64,000 bases of DNA from positions 6,684,068-6,748,067 of the forward strand of contig CM043865.1 of assembly GCA_023846275.1 (NCBI GenBank). The letters are read 5' to 3'. This DNA comes from Vanilla planifolia (taxonomy: Eukaryota > Streptophyta > Magnoliopsida > Asparagales > Orchidaceae). The notes under the pieces were generated by a model. The model had not been told where the DNA came from and did no database searches. It saw nothing but the letters and a program-made list of their open reading frames with translations. Both the position numbers and the translations under genes were made by a program. Positions 46,801 to 60,941 of this stretch are shown in pieces (within the stretch, counting starts at the first letter, position 1; each line of letters starts with the position of its first letter).

Positions 46801-49800
46801 AGGAAACTTGATTTTTTTACTTTTTTTTTATTGAATGAAGTTCCAAAAACTCACTAGTTAAAATAATTTCACAAATTTTCACAAATTTCTGGTAACATTT
46901 AGTATTATTAATAATTTTTCAAATTAAAATAATAAAAAATATTATTTAATTCTTTTTTTTTTAATTTTTTCACTATTAATTCAATGCTCATTACACCTCC
47001 TTTTAGGCCTAAAAAAATTTGTTGAGATTTTTATTTTAATATTTATGTTCTAAAATATTTTCATAATTTTTTTGATTTAATGAATAATCATGAGCTAATA
47101 GGAATGAAATAATATTCCAAACTTTGTAAGGACTAAAATGGATGTTCACCATACTTGTAGCTCTAGGTGGTTATGAAACATTACAATTAGGTGATTATAA
47201 TCTTTGGGTGTTTGGATTTGTGAAGATCAGAAGATCTTATAGAACTATCGAACCATCCAATGAGAATTGGGAGCAATAACTAGATGATTATATTTATGCT
47301 CCAAGCATCTAATATGTATTGAATAGTCATCAAACAATTAGACAAAAATGAATTAGAATATCCAATGATAATGACAAAAACTTCATGAGTTATTAGAAGG
47401 TGCGACAAATGCACATTAAACAATTTAATGGTGTCGAAAAACTGTTTGAGTAAAGTAAAATAAAACATAAAATAAGAGTGTAAGGGTTTAACTTAATTAT
47501 AATGAATATAGTTGGGCATCCACCCCCATATTGGTGTGTCATGTCACTTCTTTCTTAGTTTGTTTTGAAATTAGTTTTTGAACAAAACTTTTGAACATGT
47601 AGAAAACCTTTAAAAGGTTGAAACCTTTCTTTATGCATACCAAATGAATAATCATGTTAGTTGAACCTTACAAAATTTAAAAATTGCTTTTCAACAAGTG
47701 TGTTCATATAATAAATTTAATAAAATAAAAATTAAAACTATAACATGTCCATACACATACAATAAATGTAGTTGACAAAATATAGTGTAAAATCAAATAA
47801 AAGGAATCTAACTCATGATAGTGAAAATGAACTATTTTTTTTTAAACCTCTCTTAAAGTCTTGTATTGAATTTTTTATCACTTAAAAGTTTTAGACCATA
47901 TAATAAATTAAGACAATTCATAGTGACTTAACAGATAAAAATTATATAACACAAACAAAAAATAATATATCTTTGTGTTAACTGCATATAAGTTTAAATT
48001 AAATCAATGCATGTAAAAATAACAATCAATAAGCATAGAAATTAAATCTATCTTCTCTTTAAAACTTTTTCTTTTTAAACAAAATTATTTGAGTTTCTTA
48101 TAGCCCTTATTTATTTACACTTTTATTCCTTACATTCTAGTTTAGTTCTATAAAAAGGATTTGATGCATTTTAAAACATTTAGATTTCATCTTTGAACTT
48201 CTATTTGTAATGAGATACACCGAAATCAATTTTTTTCCTTAGGCTCCACCTCCAATCCTTTTTCTGGAATAAGAGCGACCATATTTTTATTCCTTTTGAA
48301 ATCTTTGCCCTTGTTCTTAAAGCCAATTTTTTTTAATCCTATTCTATTTAATTTCTTCTATTTCACTTGTAAGAAAATATTTTGATTAAAAATAAAATAA
48401 CTCTTCTCTTTCATTTACTAACTTGTTATTTAATCCCAAATAATAAGTTATAAAACAATAAAATTTGCATAAACATTTCTTGCATTATGCACATACAAAC
48501 ATAAAAGAAAACAATATTTTTAATGCATAGAAACTAATACATCAAATGAATATTCATCACCCAATTCAACAATTAAATCTTAACTTTTATCAAATAGATG
48601 CATCCATATTATAAATCTTATGTATTTTAATTTAATGATTGTAGAGGTCACACCATTAATTGACTTATTACAAGGTGTATCTTTTTCCAAAGCTCTTGAA
48701 TTCTTCTTGCTTAGTTGTCTTCCAACTCCCAAATTCTTCAATCTTCCTCTCAAACTTCTTTTCCTTCCTTTTTTCTTTGACTTGGCTCCTCTTCACTTAA
48801 GAAAAGTTTTTCAAATTTTTCAAAGCCCTACGGCGTTACCGGCCAACCAAACCACTCTTTAAAGTCCTCAACCAACTCTCCTCCTTCCTCGGCTCTTCCT
48901 ATTCCTCACCAAACACATCCCTTCACTTACCCAACCATTCTTCTTCTTTGAATGGCCGCATCTCCTCTGCTTTCAGAAGCTTTTGTCGCTTGAAAACATC
49001 ACCAATTCCATTCACAGGTTAGGGTTAATGACTTTTAAAAAAATAAATTCATTTTAAATTAAAGTTTAGGCCTTTATGAAATTTTAAATATTTTTCTAAC
49101 AAAATTAATCTTTAAAAACTTGTCCCAATTTTATATGATTGCTCTCGATGAGTTTTACCCACCGACCATTTGTTGTATTTTTTTTAGCATCATTTATTAT
49201 TTTAAAAAAATTTTAATCCTAAATTATTTATAATTTATTATTATTATTATTAAAATTGTTTGACCTTTAACTTTAACTTTATGTATGTGACACTGCCATT
49301 TCATGCCAAAAATTTATATATTTAATATTTTTATGAACCTTGTGTCTTAATCTATTTTTGTAATTTTTTATTTTATTGAATATATTTTAATAATTTATAG
49401 AACATCTTAATTCTTATAAATTAATTGATTATTATATTATATGAAGCTCTAAGCTTCCATTTGATAGCTTAGAAATTCTTAATTTTTACGAACTTAGTAT
49501 CATTAAGTTCTTAAATAGATTATATAATTATTTTAATAGCTCTTCTTTCTCTTTTGAGGTTTTGTTCTACTCTTTTGGTGATACACAATTTTTCAAACAA
49601 ATTATAAAATTTTAAAATTTTTTAAAAATTTTAAATAATATAAAAATAATTAGAAAACTCAATTTTATTATATTTAGGATACTATAATAATAGAGCTAGT
49701 ATATCAAATATATAATAAGATTATGAGAAACATTTTATATATATAATTTTAAGATAGGAAAGAGAAAGAATAAAAGTGATGATCAACTTTTTCATGTTAA

Positions 49801-52429
49801 AATAAGCATCTTGCACTTTTGTAAGTACATTTGTTTGATGTAGTGTTGTGTGTCAACATGTCTTTGAGTACATGAGATGTAGTTTATTATATTAATTCAT
49901 ATGTTCATTTGAATGATATTTTAAAATGAGTTTTATGTGACAATATTAAATGAGATAATAGGTATATAATAACATGTATTTTGTTAAATACTTATATGAA
50001 TAGATATGTATATTATGTGTTAACACTATGTATGTATTGACATGTGATATATAAGTCACAATAATACAATAAGCATGATAAGAGATTATCCCATTATTAC
50101 TAACTTTATAGAAGAGTGGCTTGCCAGTGATAAAGGATAAGAGGAAATCTTGTAGTATAAGAAGTGGCATAAAATGGAAAGAGTTTAGGTATTGCTTATT
50201 GGGAGAATGGCTTATCAATGTGAAAGGCAATAAAAAAAATTGCCAAAAATAACCATTTAATAGGAGCAGAGAAATCAACAAACATAATTGACATATGATT
50301 ATTGTTTATGTCTATATTATTATAACATGTATCATTATATTATATGTGACATAACCCAATAATGTATTATTTTTTAATTATATAGTTGTGTTATCATGCT
50401 TATTAAAATTGTGATAACAAAGTTCACTTATGTTTGGAAATCTTAGTTTCAAATGCAATAAGATGGACACCGAGGCACATAGGGGGTTAGAGTGAGTAAC
50501 ATGATAGTTCTTGGAGAGAAAGTAACATGTTTATTGATTTTATTTTGGACATGCTTATTATATAGTTACTTTGTACTAGATGTAAGACTATAATAACTTC
50601 TATATTCTATTACATATGCTATAACTTTATAGTCTTAAGCTAGTAGTGCCTTATTTACTATAGTTACATCTTTCTTTAGTTAAGCATGTATGTCTATGTT
50701 TGAAAGATGTAGCATGTTAGATTAGTTATATTAGAATAGAAGGATTAGTTTATTATATTGAAATAGAAGAAAATGTGGTACTAATGTCAGTGGCTTTTAT
50801 GGGATGTGATAGATACTCTAATTCCAAAAAGTTGATAGAGTTGTTAAGATAAATTTGACACAAACAATTGATGTTAATGTAGTGAAATAGTCTAGTAAGA
50901 GATCACATTGATATTAGGTAGTGATAATGGTCATAGAGCATAATTGGGTTTGAGAAGGGCTTGAATGTGGCATGTGTACGGGTAACTAAGGGTAGGGCTT
51001 GATGGTGAGTGGTAGATGAATGAAATCAAAGGAAATCAATAAAGATGTTGGTAGCCATCGATGAGAATAGGCCATTGTTAGCATTAAGGTGAGTGAAACA
51101 TAATGTTGACTGGGTGGAGGGTATGGCATAATAGATATGAGAAAGAGGATCTAATGACAAAAAATTCACAAGAGGTAATGAAGAAGATCAATAGCAACCA
51201 CTAAGGTCTAAGGTGACATCAAGAGGGGCGATTTGGTTAAGGGTTTTTACTAGGATGTAGTAATGTCCATGGGTGTCTGAGAACATGAAAATATGAATGA
51301 GCCAATGGGATTTGATGAAGACCAAGGGCACTAAGACTAAGCATTAATATTTCAATTCTAAGCTTTCAATAATATAAAGATGACAATGGATTAACAATAT
51401 TTAATGAAGCTCCAAGGAGTGATGTCAAGTTAAGATAAGTGTAGCACTTATAGTGTCACCTAATCCATTTGTTCCTTATTTTAACCCTCTATTAAGTATA
51501 TCATCTTGTAGATTTCATCTCTAATGTCATATGATGACCTACATTTTCTTTTTAAGTAATTTGCAAAATCTAAAAAGACATATTTTATTACAAATAAATC
51601 GACCCAACTTTATTACAAATATTTGCAATAGATTATAAAAGAAATAAATAAAATACTTATCATTTGCTGATGCAACATCACTTATTACAAAGCCAAAATA
51701 CTCAAATCCTATTACATTATTATGCAAGTGAAACACAAGCTAAGGATATTAGTAGTATTATCTAAAATATATTAACCAAAAATAAGTTTAGCTAGCCTTA
51801 CATAATCATACATGTATGTCAATACACTTTGAGATGATGTTGAATGTAAGATCCATAATACATTCATGTGAAATAATTAAGAAAATAAGAATTATTATGA
51901 TAAAATAAGTAAACAACACATGTCAAATAAAATGTTTTTAAACTTTATTATGAATCCAGTATTTTCCTTTATATCCAAATTTATTTCTCATATGGTTTTT
52001 TACTATTCATTATTTATCGAATTCTTTATTTCCATATGACCTAGTTACCACATCATCAATTCATTAGCTATATGATTTATTAATTTCATAATTAGGTGTA
52101 CCCTTAAGAATCATGCCTTTCTTAGTGTACCACCTTTGGAGACATTGTCTCAAAATTTCGTATTAGTACCTCATAGGTTTTTACATTTATTATGTTGGGA
52201 TTTTCATAACCAAAACTATTCTTCCTTGACGAGAGAGAGTGTGATGAATTTGTTATTTGCAATAATCATGCAACCTTTGTTTGCCTTTCTTAAAATGTCA
52301 TATCAATATCCATTAGACTTCTACTTTTTTTCTGTCAGAATTTTTATAATAAATCTCATTCTTCTTAGTTGATAGATATTAAGATCATTTTTTTTGTTAT
52401 TAACCATGTGCCATGTGGACACATTTTAT

Positions 52430-52610
52430 CATTTTTTTTATTATCATCATGTTTTCCCTTTTAATTCTATGAAACCACAGAAAGTGCACTTGACAAGTTC
52501 CATGCAAGCCATGTATTATTCTCTTTATAAACATCATATTTTTCCTTTTTGTTTTAAGAAATCATACAAAGTGCATTCATTAAGTTCCATGCAATCATGT
52601 AAGTGGCTGC
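52430..52610. repeat. Two-copy direct repeat of about 94 bp
   Basis: ATCATGTTTTCCCTTTT...AAAGTGCACTTGACAAGTTCCATGCAA and ATCATATTTTTCCTTTT...AAAGTGCATTCATTAAGTTCCATGCAA are successive divergent copies. Confidence 0.6.
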
Positions 52611-52639
52611 AATCATATGCAATAAGAAGTGCAACACAT

Positions 52640-55500
52640 AATATGAAGGTAACTATTTTTGCAAGATATTTAAATAAAACATAAATGTACTCATCTATTG
52701 ACTTTCAATCATAGTATTTAAGTCACATACATCACAACAACAACCAAATGCATAATGAATTACATAATATGCCTACCTTAAATACCATAACAATGGACAC
52801 TCTTTATAGTTTTCTATTTATTATGTCCATATCTTATGGATACTCCTTCCAAAGCCCTTATTTCACTCCTTCATTTTCAAAAGAGTTCCTATTTTATTCC
52901 CTTTTAATGGTTGAGATTGAACACAACTACTTTTCTTTCACTAAGCAAATGTAGCTCATTATACATAAAAAATCACTCAATATCCCTTTCTCATTTTTTT
53001 TTCATCCACTAGAATTAAGAAAAATAAGAATAATAAAATAAAATCTTTAATAAAACATTATAGAAATTCATTTTCATTGTATGTTTTTATATCACCTGAC
53101 AAGAGTAGGGAACAAACATGCATGGGTGAAAGTGCAACAAAATACATTAATGAAAATACAACTCTTATATAAAATTTCTAAAGATAAAGAAATAAATTAG
53201 TCCTACATTTATTACAGGATGGTAGATATTAAGCTTTGTAAATAAATCATAAGTCTTGAAATAGTGGTGACATAACTTTTGGGGCTTCTCAAGTTTGGAT
53301 CTTATGAGAATTCAATTGCTAAGCATGTCACAAAGATAAAATTCGATTAGGTCAAAATAATATCTCATGAAGAAGATTAAAATATTATATTTTCACTCAG
53401 AAGAGTTTTCAAATTTTTTTGAATAAACTATAAAATGAGCTAGCTCCACGAGCCTTGCATCCCACAAAAATTTTGTAATTTCTTACATCAGTTGATATTT
53501 TTATCATATTCTTTCCTCATCAATATTTTGATTATAATATTAATATTTTTCTTATTAAGCTTTGGCCTTTAATTTTTAGACCATGTAACATCTTACTTTT
53601 ATAAATTTAGCACCATTAAGTTCCTTTTAATTTATCCTTCTATTTTTATATTTCTTCTCCCTTTTTTAGAAGTTCTCACATTTTAGCAAAAATATAACTA
53701 ATTTGTAAATAAACTAAATTATCAAAATAAAATTAAAATTATAAATTAAATATATTTTCTTACATTGGGGATGTCATGAATTTTCTCCTTCTTATAAGAT
53801 TTAGCCCACCATTTGGTTTTTATAAATTTGTCAAATTAAATATCAAGTGAATTACATTTTAAAAATATTTATTTGATTAGATTTTATACCTTTGGTATGC
53901 TACGATAGTCCAAGATTGATATGGGGTATAGGGGTATTCGACAAGGACCATGGTGACACGACAAAGATGATAGTGGTGGAAGCAAGCTCAATCATAATAT
54001 AAGGAGTTAGAAAACCAATCTATGCCTTTTCAAAAGATTTCACTTATGCACGCATACATCAAAACAACTTAACAACCTTTAATCTTATAATAACCAAAAG
54101 ATATCGTAGTTATAACTACAAATATAAAAATATCCATAAACTAAAAGACTAATAAAATGATAAAAAAGTAGGTAAAAGAAACTATATGAGATTGATGTTT
54201 AGAGCATAAAATATACAATAAAAAAATATAACATATAATATAAAGATAATCATTCTTGTAAGATATTTAAATAAAACATAAATAATACTCATCATTGATT
54301 TCAACCATAACATTTGAAAAGACATTCGATTTGCAATACATCACAACAACAACCAAATGCACAATGAATTACCTACATTGAATGCAACATTAGTCAATGC
54401 TTCTCTTGTTCCTAATTTTTTTTCCTTTCTCATGTCTAGAGGAGTTCCTAACTAATTCCCTTCTAATAGATATGATCAAACGCAACCACTTTTCTTTCAC
54501 TTGAATCAATACAACTCACTACACATGAAAAATCACTTGATGCCCCCTCCCTCTTCTCTTATCTGTTAGAATTAGAAATAATATTAATAGTAAAAAAATG
54601 TTTTGCTTAAATAGTATAAATTCATTTCTATTATATTTTTCAATCCAAACAACTTCAAAATCTATCATGTAAATTTTATAGCTAACTACTCTAAGTGCTT
54701 TACATTTCATACAAATTTCATAATTTTTTAAAGATTTCTTGATATTTTTAAAACTTTTACTTTCCTATTAATATTTTGATTAAAATTTTATTTTTTAGTT
54801 TAATAAGTTTTTGTTTCTTATTTTAAAATTGAGTCATATCTTGTTTTGACAAAATTAATGCCATTAAGTTCTTTTTAACTTGTCCTTTCACATTTAATAT
54901 CTTTTCTTCTCTAAGAGTAGTCTCATGTTTTAGGTAATATAACCAAATTTTCAAATAAATAAAATATAAAATAAATTAAAATTAAAATTTAAATATATTT
55001 TTTCATCTCTAAAGATGTTATAAAATTTTTCTTTTATGAGATTTAACCCACCCTAAAATTATTATAATTTTGTAAAGTTTTATGTTAAATAAATTAAAAT
55101 CCCAGAATAATTATTTAATTAGTTTCCAAACATTTGGGGTGTTACAATGGACAATGATTGTAAGGCTCCAAGAGCGATGGATAGGGACAAGTAATGGACA
55201 CTTCTATTCAACAAGGATCATGATGATGTAATGTGAATAATAGTGGTGGTAATGAGGTCAAATCATAAGCCAAGTAGGTAGAAAACTAGTTTATAACTTT
55301 TCTAAGAATTTCACCTTTGAACACTTACATTTGAACACCTTGACGATTTTCAATCTTATGATAATCAAAAGCTCTTTTTTGCTCCACTTAATGACATTTT
55401 AAATGGGTTATAGATACCTCTTAACTTAAAAAACAATAAAATAACAAAAAAACTTAGAAAAGAAAACTGCAATGAGCTAACATCTAAAACATTAGGAAAT
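52640..55500. repeat. Old tandem duplication, two units of about 1.3-1.6 kb
   Basis: The segment from about 52640 to 54230 is repeated in diverged form at about 54235-55500. Shared landmarks in order are ATATTTAAATAAAACATAAAT, CATCACAACAACAACCAAATG, GAGTTCCTA, CTTTTCTTTCACT, a pyrimidine-rich stretch, TTTAACCCACC/TTTAGCCCACC, ACAAGGA(C/T)CATG and TAGTGGTGG. Unit 1 holds about 0.3 kb extra. In unit 2 the motif TTTGGGGTGTTACA (to 55145) reads as TGTAACACCCC on the minus strand, like an LTR start, but homology continues beyond it. The unit may therefore contain an LTR plus adjoining DNA. Confidence 0.65.
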
Positions 55501-56289
55501 TTAAAATCTTGTATAACTAGTTATAACCTAATAACTCATATAAAGTTAATAGGACCCTATTTTTGTCATTTTATACCTTTTTTTGAGATTTAATCAATGA
55601 TTTTGATGATTTTGGGTCCTTTGTTCACTAGGCAATTTCGGATCATTTTATTTTGTTGTATCAATTTTTTCTTATTAAGAATAACTTTGTTCTACAAAGT
55701 TGAAGTCTTCATAATCCTATTATAGGTTTGGTATTAACCTTTATATGTCCTCATTAGACAATTGTCCTCAAATGATGAATAATTTGGCCAATGAATAAAA
55801 CATTTGTAAGGTACTTAAGGATTAAAACATATGTTAGTTTACATATTATCAATAATAAGGAGCCTAATACTAGATGGTAATCATTTTAAACACTTGCAAA
55901 AGAGTTAGCATATAAATATTTCTCATGTAATTCACTTTATATAATGATAAATCTTCAATACTAAAGGCATCACAACTAAATATACTAGAAATCAACTCTT
56001 GAATATAAGCATTGGAATTCAAATAGTTGTTAATTTTGAATAGATCATAAGTTCTCACATAAAACTTTTTATACTTGGTAATAACAAAACTATCAAGATG
56101 AATACATATTAACATATTATGCTTTTTTATTGAATTATATCAAAATTTTACTTTGATTAACAACTTTGTTGTATTTTACATGACTAGTTTCTAGTTGTTG
56201 GTTTATTTTTTTTATATAGAATTTGAAAAACTTTAGCAAATAAGAATACACAATCAAAATATAAATGAATAACAATATCCACTAAAGAT

Positions 56290-58150
56290 AGTAAATTTGT
56301 GGTTTTGAAAATTATGCTAATATAGCCAAACTCAATCATGAGCAAGTGCAAATTCTAGGCCTCACTATATTTTTCAACTTAACCTCTTAATAAGTTCTCT
56401 AGCATAATGTTGAGCTTCTCAGCTTGTCTATCTGTTTGTGAGAGAAATCTTGATAAAAACTTTCATTTTGTTTCAAATAATTTTTATAAAATATTCAAAA
56501 ATATAAAATAAATCACACATCATTATCTAATCTTATGTGTTTGATAACCCATGTAACTTAAATGTTTCTAAAAAACTTATTTGGTAATGTGGGATATCGC
56601 TTTGGTCATCTAACATGTGAAATTGTGTAATTTTGGAAAACATATTTATTATCATGAAAATATTATCTATATGTTGAGTAGTATATTATAATTCCCAAAT
56701 AAAATCCATTAATAATTCTTCCCAAACTCAACTTAGAACAGTAAGAGCATTTATCTATTAGATATTTGTTTGGCGGCCTTGCTAGCTTGAAGATTCAATC
56801 TTGGGAAATAGTATGGCTTACATATATTTTTTTTTTATAATGAGAGCCAATAAAACCTAGAGTTTGTGAAAGTAATCATTTTATCATGGCTTATATGACA
56901 AGTTATTTCTCCATAATATGATTCAATAATAAAACATAAATTAGATCCTACAAAAAAGGTGATAGGATAACAACCTACCTTTAGAAGTTTTATAAATGTC
57001 TATAGTTTTAATATGATAACTACATTCTATAAGAAATTTATTAAATATTTTAGAACAATTGTGACACCTATAACTTATATGTTAAGGAAGAACAAAGTTT
57101 TGTGAACTAAAAGAGTAGAGAAGACTTTTATACAAATTAAGGTTTTAATGACTTCTTTAACAGTCTTAAAATTATCAAATTTTTTAAAAGTGTTTGGAGT
57201 TATCTATGATGCTTTAGGAAAATATATTATTGGTGAAATTTGTAGTCAAGAAAAGCATCCATTTATTGATTTCATTTAGAAAATTTATTTTAAATAAAGG
57301 TATTTTATTTATGATAAAAAGTTATATTCCATTATGCAATCTTTAATATATCAAAGACATTATTTGCTTTATAAAGAAGTTATTTTCACTAAGAATAATT
57401 ATGTCTTGAAGTATATTAATAATAAAAAAAAGTTAGATTATAAGTGTGAAAAATATGCCTAATTCTAATAGGACTATTCCTTTGTCTTGAAATGCTAACC
57501 TAAAAATCATAATAAAAGCAATAATAGACTTGGCACTCCTTGGTCCTCGAACATTCACCTCACTCGTCAAAATCAAATATTTTTTATAATTTACGAATAG
57601 TTTTCAATCTTTAAATTTGCAAAAACTTGTCTAAGATGCTCCAAATGAGCATATTCATCAAGACTAAAGTAAGACATCATCGAGGTAAACTACAACAAAG
57701 CTTGCAATAAAAGGTTTTAAGATCATATTCATTAATTTCATAAAAGCACTAAGGGCATTTAATAACCCAAAGGACATGATTAATCATTTATACAATAATT
57801 TAGGATTTAAATGCAATTTTTCATTCATCTTTTGATCTATTCCTAATTTGATAATAATCACTTAAATCTATTTTGGAGAAGTAATTGATACTAGAAGGTA
57901 GAGTCATCAACCCTAGGTGTGCAAAATCTATACTTGATAGTAATATTATTAATTGTATTATAATTAACACACATTGGTTAACTTTCATCACTTTTAGGTG
58001 TCAACAAAGCAGGCATAACATAATACATAAACTCTTCTAGAGGAATTATTTCCTAAGGAATTGATCAACTTTTCTTTTAACATCAATATGCTCATTATGG
58101 TTCATCAAGTAATAGATTTTAGTTTCTTAGAAGAAATATGTTTTCTAGAC
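56290..58150 (-). pseudogene. Ty3-gypsy pol relic (RT - inverted RNase H - integrase)
   Basis: On the minus strand, RT lies at about 58150-57580: [52 protein letters not shown], and VVYLDD in place of YFDD. Integrase lies at about 56930-56290: an SRFYW block, KAAKQ, PNKFF, RLDNDVCFI, and HKQIDKLRSSTL, which corresponds to the HPQTDGQTE block. Stops and shifts are frequent. Between them, at 57080-57470, the RNase H part is readable only on the plus strand. No LTRs were delimited, and sequence at 58150-58800 could be further decayed pol. Confidence 0.8.
57080..57470 (+). pseudogene. Ty3-gypsy RNase H fragment, inverted within the pol relic
   Basis: Plus-strand frames give VFGVIYDALGKYIIGEICSQ and EKHPFIDF, then RYFIYDKKLYSIMQSLIYQR, HYLLYKEVIF and LKYINNKKKLDYKCEKY. 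These are the CDAS...GAVLSQ, TYDKE and HYLL...LKYINSQKKLN blocks of Ty3-gypsy RNase H. The flanking RT and integrase read on the opposite strand. Confidence 0.75.
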
Positions 58151-60640
58151 TTGTTAAAATAATCTCCTTTATATGATCAAGGTATAAAGACTTATGGTCA
58201 AAACATTTGTTCTTGAGATTATTATATCTAACATTTTCTAGTTTAAGTAGTGTGCTTTTCTTAATTCACTCTCTTAATTGGGTTGAATAACTAAAGATAC
58301 TCTAAGAGTTAAAAAGGTAATAATCAGTTGTAACTTTTTTCTTTGAAAAGATAGATCTTAATTTAGAGAATGACATGTAAGGTTGCACATGGGCTCTTGT
58401 ACCCAAATCTCTATTCTTTGGCTAAGGTATTGGTCCAAAAAATTTCTACATGGCTTATTAATTTCATTTTGGCAAAGATGGTTCTCTAATAATTATTAAA
58501 GCCATGGTAGTTAAAAAATACTCTACTTAGGTCAACCGATCAAATAATTTGTTAAGGTTATAAGTACTCTCAAATGTTAGTGCTTCAACCTTAATCATAT
58601 TATGAATTTTCATAAAATTATTCCCATGATTCCTAAGAGATGATGGTCTTCTATCTCCTTAGACGTGTCAAGTATCAAGACTCTTTTAAGGATTCATTTA
58701 AGAAAGTTGGAATTAACTTCCTAGTCATGTTGGTCGTTACTTTTCCAAAATGGATAGCTTCTATTTAAGGTGGCTCATAAAGTTTATTAGATAAATTCTC
58801 AAGTGTATATATGCAATGTATCCTTCCTAAATGTCTCTATGCACTTGGCTTTGATTTGGTGGTATTATGAAATTTCATGTTTTTAAGAGAATAACAAGAT
58901 GAGAAAATACTATTTTCTTAATTACAAATTTGATTTATTCCCCATTCATATTTTCCAATATAAGACATCGTTTTTGCAAAAACAACTTAGAAGAAAACTA
59001 AATAATAAGTCATTTTTACAACAAATCAAGAAACAATATTCACATTCAAAGAAGTGGAAGATGGAATATGATAATCCTTGATAAAATATAACAACTATAA
59101 TAGTTGTTTCTTCCTTAATGTTAACAATTACAAAATTTTGGACCAACATCATATTAAAGGATATGCTCATAAGAAGTGTGAAAAGACACATCATGAAATG
59201 TTTTTCTAGGCAATTGAAAATAATAACTATTAAGATAAAACAAATCCTAATTTTTATTATTATTGACGAAGTCTAAGACAAACTACATTGTAGAGAAAAT
59301 TGAAGAACTAAATCATAAGCATATTGGTGAGAAAAAAAAAGTTATCAACATAATCATCAATATTGATAACTAGAAGAATTTTATTTCAAAGAGTACCATA
59401 AAAAATTCAAGACCTTAATTTGTATATTAAATTAAAAAAATTTGAAAATAAAGTTGTTAGTAATACAAGTTAAAGTTTATCGTCATTTGAAGAATACCAA
59501 CAAAGTTCTTATTGAGGTAGTACCTCTCTATACTTGTCAGAAAAATTATTATTCATATTTATTGAACTAAAAAAGTAATAATACCAATTCATAAAGGATG
59601 GCAAAGGTTTTTATTAATGAGACAAAAGATGACAAAAAATGAAAATTGCAAATAAAAAAAAACTTTGTTCATATTTGTTGAACAAGAGTGATAGTAACTC
59701 TATAGAGTTGAAAAAAACCTTTGAAAGGATTTGTCAAGAACTCCAACTCTATGAACCATGAAACACTAAACAAGAGTTATATCAAATATCTTCTTAGTAA
59801 ACATTGACACATGTTGAAACTTGAATATAAAAAATGAGGAAATAAAAAACAATAAAAATTATTAAAAGAGAGAAGTCCATGAGCCAAATAATACAACTTG
59901 TGACTTAAGGGGATCTTTTTTAATAACTCTTGTCGTCTTTCATATCCAATTGTGATGGTGTTAAAGGAGAATCCATAAAATAATATGAATTAACTATTAA
60001 GTTTTCAAAAAGATCACAATAAAAAATATATATATTTTAATAAAGAATAATGGTTAGTTAGATCAATTCTAATGTATTAAAAGCTTTTAGAGATTGGATT
60101 ATAACTTGTTTAATAATTTTCTTCATGCAACTCTATTTCTTGATTAATAAAATTTTTGTATTTCAAAACTAGAACTATTAGTAGTTCCATAACTTTCAAG
60201 ATTTATATTTTTTTCAACTTTTAATAAATGATAATAAAAAAAATAAGATAATATCAATTTTGTTCATGCAAAATAAAAAATAGAACTATATATCTTTTAA
60301 AATCTAGTAGGTTTTAGATGAAAAATATTGTGTAGGTTCTAAATTTTAAAAAAAGCAATTCTTTTGTTTAAGAATAAGACTTTTCATTTAATGACTTTTT
60401 TATTTTTGTTTAATATCAAATAAGAAAAACGGAGGCTTAACATAAAAAAGTTGAAAAAAAAAATGTGAAAACCATGAAGCTGACGCAAGCTTCTTTTTCA
60501 CATTCCTACCCTTCTTTTTTTACAATTTGCACATCGTTTTCTTTCTCCTCCAAATGCGACATTTTTCTATCTGTGCATTGTTATTTGGTGAGAATATTAT
60601 GCTTCGTCGATGAGCAAATGGCTTCTTCCTGTTTTTAGCC
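58151..60640. other. AT-rich intergenic sequence, nothing firmly recognised
   Basis: Possible further decayed gypsy pol lies just right of the RT block. Otherwise there is no gene or element end before the CID promoter region. Confidence 0.45.
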
Positions 60641-60679
60641 AGCGTCCATAGCTTGATTCAGCTCCCCCAAATATCTCGC

Positions 60680-60720
60680 TTTCTCTCTCTCTCTCTCTGC
60701 CTGCTCTGCTCTGCTTTGCT
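60680..60720 (+). promoter_or_regulatory. Pyrimidine patch (CT)n / CTGCT repeats in the CID leader or core promoter
   Basis: A CT run (60680-60698) followed by CTGCT repeats lies about 220-260 bp before the main ATG, resembling the Y-patch of plant core promoters and 5' leaders. No clear TATA box is nearby. Confidence 0.5.
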
Positions 60721-60784
60721 CGGCCGCACCGAATCCCATCTCACCAATAAAACCCAAGGGAAAGCGTCTGACCTGATAATAGCA

Positions 60785-60796
60785 ATGAGCGAATAG
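60785..60796 (+). other. Minimal upstream ORF (MSE-stop) in the CID leader
   Basis: ATGAGCGAATAG is a three-codon upstream frame before the main ATG at 60942. It would be in the leader only if transcription starts upstream, as the pyrimidine patch suggests. Confidence 0.4.
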
Positions 60797-60941
60797 GGGG
60801 ACGAGACATCAAGAGCGAGGGAAAACAGTGGTAGAATAGAAAAGTGTTCTCCTTTCCTGGGGAATTCTTCATTTCATCTTCTAGCTTTGATTCGGTGGTG
60901 AATTGGGGATTTTGTGTTTGCAAGGGGACGAATTCGAGGAC

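Noticed and set aside
48620..48862. 80-codon Phe/Leu-rich frame
   Set aside because: It is AT-driven composition with no motif, and neighbouring sequence looks more like LTR leader than a gene.
60903..60941. Extension of the CID protein upstream of the ATG
   Set aside because: It begins with TTG. The ATG at 60942 has a good context and matches the family start.
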